Shown: in pieces, positions 6,692 to 7,423 of the stretch
Numbering within the stretch: position 1 is the stretch's first letter
Layout: each line of letters opens with the position of its first letter
Source: Acidobacteriota bacterium
Lineage (GTDB): Bacteria; Acidobacteriota; Blastocatellia; Pyrinomonadales; Pyrinomonadaceae
Length of the DNA: 7,423 bases
Assembly (NCBI GenBank): GCA_024640445.1
Contig: JAHEEZ010000186.1
Span: 1 to 7,423 of the forward strand
Direction: 5' to 3'
Notes under the pieces: model-generated
Told to the model about the DNA's origin: nothing
Databases searched by the model: none
What the model saw: only the letters and a program-made list of their open reading frames with translations
Made by a program: the position numbers and the translations under genes

Positions 6692-7423
6692 TCAGTCAAC
6701 GTGGAGATCGCTGATCTCCCGAAAGGCCACTGAAGAGAATCCCGGATTTTCGGCGACGGCAAGTCTCAAGTACTCTCCACATAGATCTCGCCAGACCGGT
6801 TCTGTGTTCTCGTCGTTATACATAGCCAGGAGTTCCTTGATGGCGGTCGGATTATTGATTCGATAGAGGCTCTGTATGCTAAGTGTCCTGATCTCCGAAT
6901 CCCCTGATTTCGAGAAGATCTGCGAGATGGCGACGGCAGTTCTGCCTCCGGCCTTGTCTCCATACTCGGCAAAGAACTCGAGGGAATTCCGGAGAGAGTT
7001 CATATCACTATCTATCTCAGGTCTCACCGATCTTCTGGCAATTTCGACGAGATTCCTATTGTGAAACGCAAACTGCCGATCGATGTCCACCTTGGCGATC
7101 AATTCCGGTGTTACTTTTTCGCTGTGTTTGTAGAGTCCAAACGAAAAGACACGCGCTATGTTCAACAGGAACCTTTCAGCTTTGTTGTGCTTGTACCTGA
7201 TCAGCTCCTTCCCGCGTTCCCTTTCGATCTTGGCCGGCAGACCCTCAGGATCTTGCGCGTATGAGATCAGGTTTTGATACTGTTGCCTGGCCAGCACCAT
7301 TTCAACCTGAAGATCGTTCTGCAGGGGGTTCAAAGAAACTGCTTCCACCCGCTTTGCGATCTCTTTGCCAAATTCCGGATCGAGCGACTCGTTCAACAGA
7401 ACCAGCAATTTCAGCTGCGCGTA
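6692..7423 (-). CDS. HEAT-repeat-like helical protein, partial (5' end beyond the window)
   Basis: Only the last 243 residues are visible. The frame is open to the right edge (it continues upstream as YAQLK...), so the true start lies outside; the internal TTG at 7408 should not be taken as the start. The visible part looks almost wholly alpha-helical. Residues about 145-222 (GRTAVAISQIF, EIRTLSIQSLYRI, TAIKELLAMYND) have the paired amphipathic helices and the alanine/leucine spacing of HEAT or PBS-lyase-like HEAT repeats, which act as protein-binding scaffolds. The part before it (about 30-135) is charged, with a more hydrophobic stretch (FLLNIARVFSFGLY, about 85-98) that is too broken to be a confident membrane helix. 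I recognise no specific family and no catalytic motif. No signal peptide can be judged because the N-terminus is missing. It precedes the secreted phosphatase-like gene on the same strand, so a shared transcript and a scaffold role in the envelope are possible but unproven. Confidence 0.8.
   Translation of the reverse strand, partial: YAQLKLLVLLNESLDPEFGKEIAKRVEAVSLNPLQNDLQVEMVLARQQYQNLISYAQDPEGLPAKIERERGKELIRYKHNKAERFLLNIARVFSFGLYKHSEKVTPELIAKVDIDRQFAFHNRNLVEIARRSVRPEIDSDMNSLRNSLEFFAEYGDKAGGRTAVAISQIFSKSGDSEIRTLSIQSLYRINNPTAIKELLAMYNDENTEPVWRDLCGEYLRLAVAENPGFSSVAFREISDLHVD

Overview
This window most likely comes from an Acidobacteriota chromosome (Blastocatellia/Pyrinomonadales-like). That placement is inferred from the style of the first gene: a Ser/Thr kinase fused through one membrane helix to a long PD40 (TolB-like) beta-propeller, with a short N-terminal helical region of the kind common in that phylum. 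Composition looks moderately GC-rich by eye. No rRNA, tRNA, CRISPR array, transposase or phage gene is visible.

Layout. Two blocks converge on a 257-base non-coding gap. The left block (+ strand) holds the kinase-propeller gene (91-3219) and, 16 bases later behind a strong Shine-Dalgarno, a small cysteine-rich putative lipoprotein (3236-3838). The right block (- strand) holds the end of a HEAT-repeat-like protein that runs off the right edge (7423-6692) and, 76 bases downstream, a secreted 839-residue protein of the alkaline phosphatase/type I phosphodiesterase superfamily (6615-4096). The gap 3839-4095 contains three inverted repeats, one of them an 11-pair stem with a single bulge, and no convincing gene.

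How the genes may work together. The left pair looks like a signalling unit: a cytoplasmic kinase with an extracytoplasmic sensor-like propeller, and a probable envelope-anchored partner that could be ligand, regulator or output. The right pair looks like an envelope/periplasmic unit: a metal-dependent hydrolase preceded by a helical-repeat scaffold. Both readings rest on co-orientation and spacing only. The least ordinary features are the roughly 470-residue insertion, with a predicted coiled coil, between the metal-site motifs of the phosphatase-like protein; the near-repetition of its DFF...FDxISH motif inside that insertion; the unrecognised Cys-rich partner of the kinase; and the hairpin-rich convergent gap. 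I see no clear known defence or mobile system, and nothing I can firmly call a new system.
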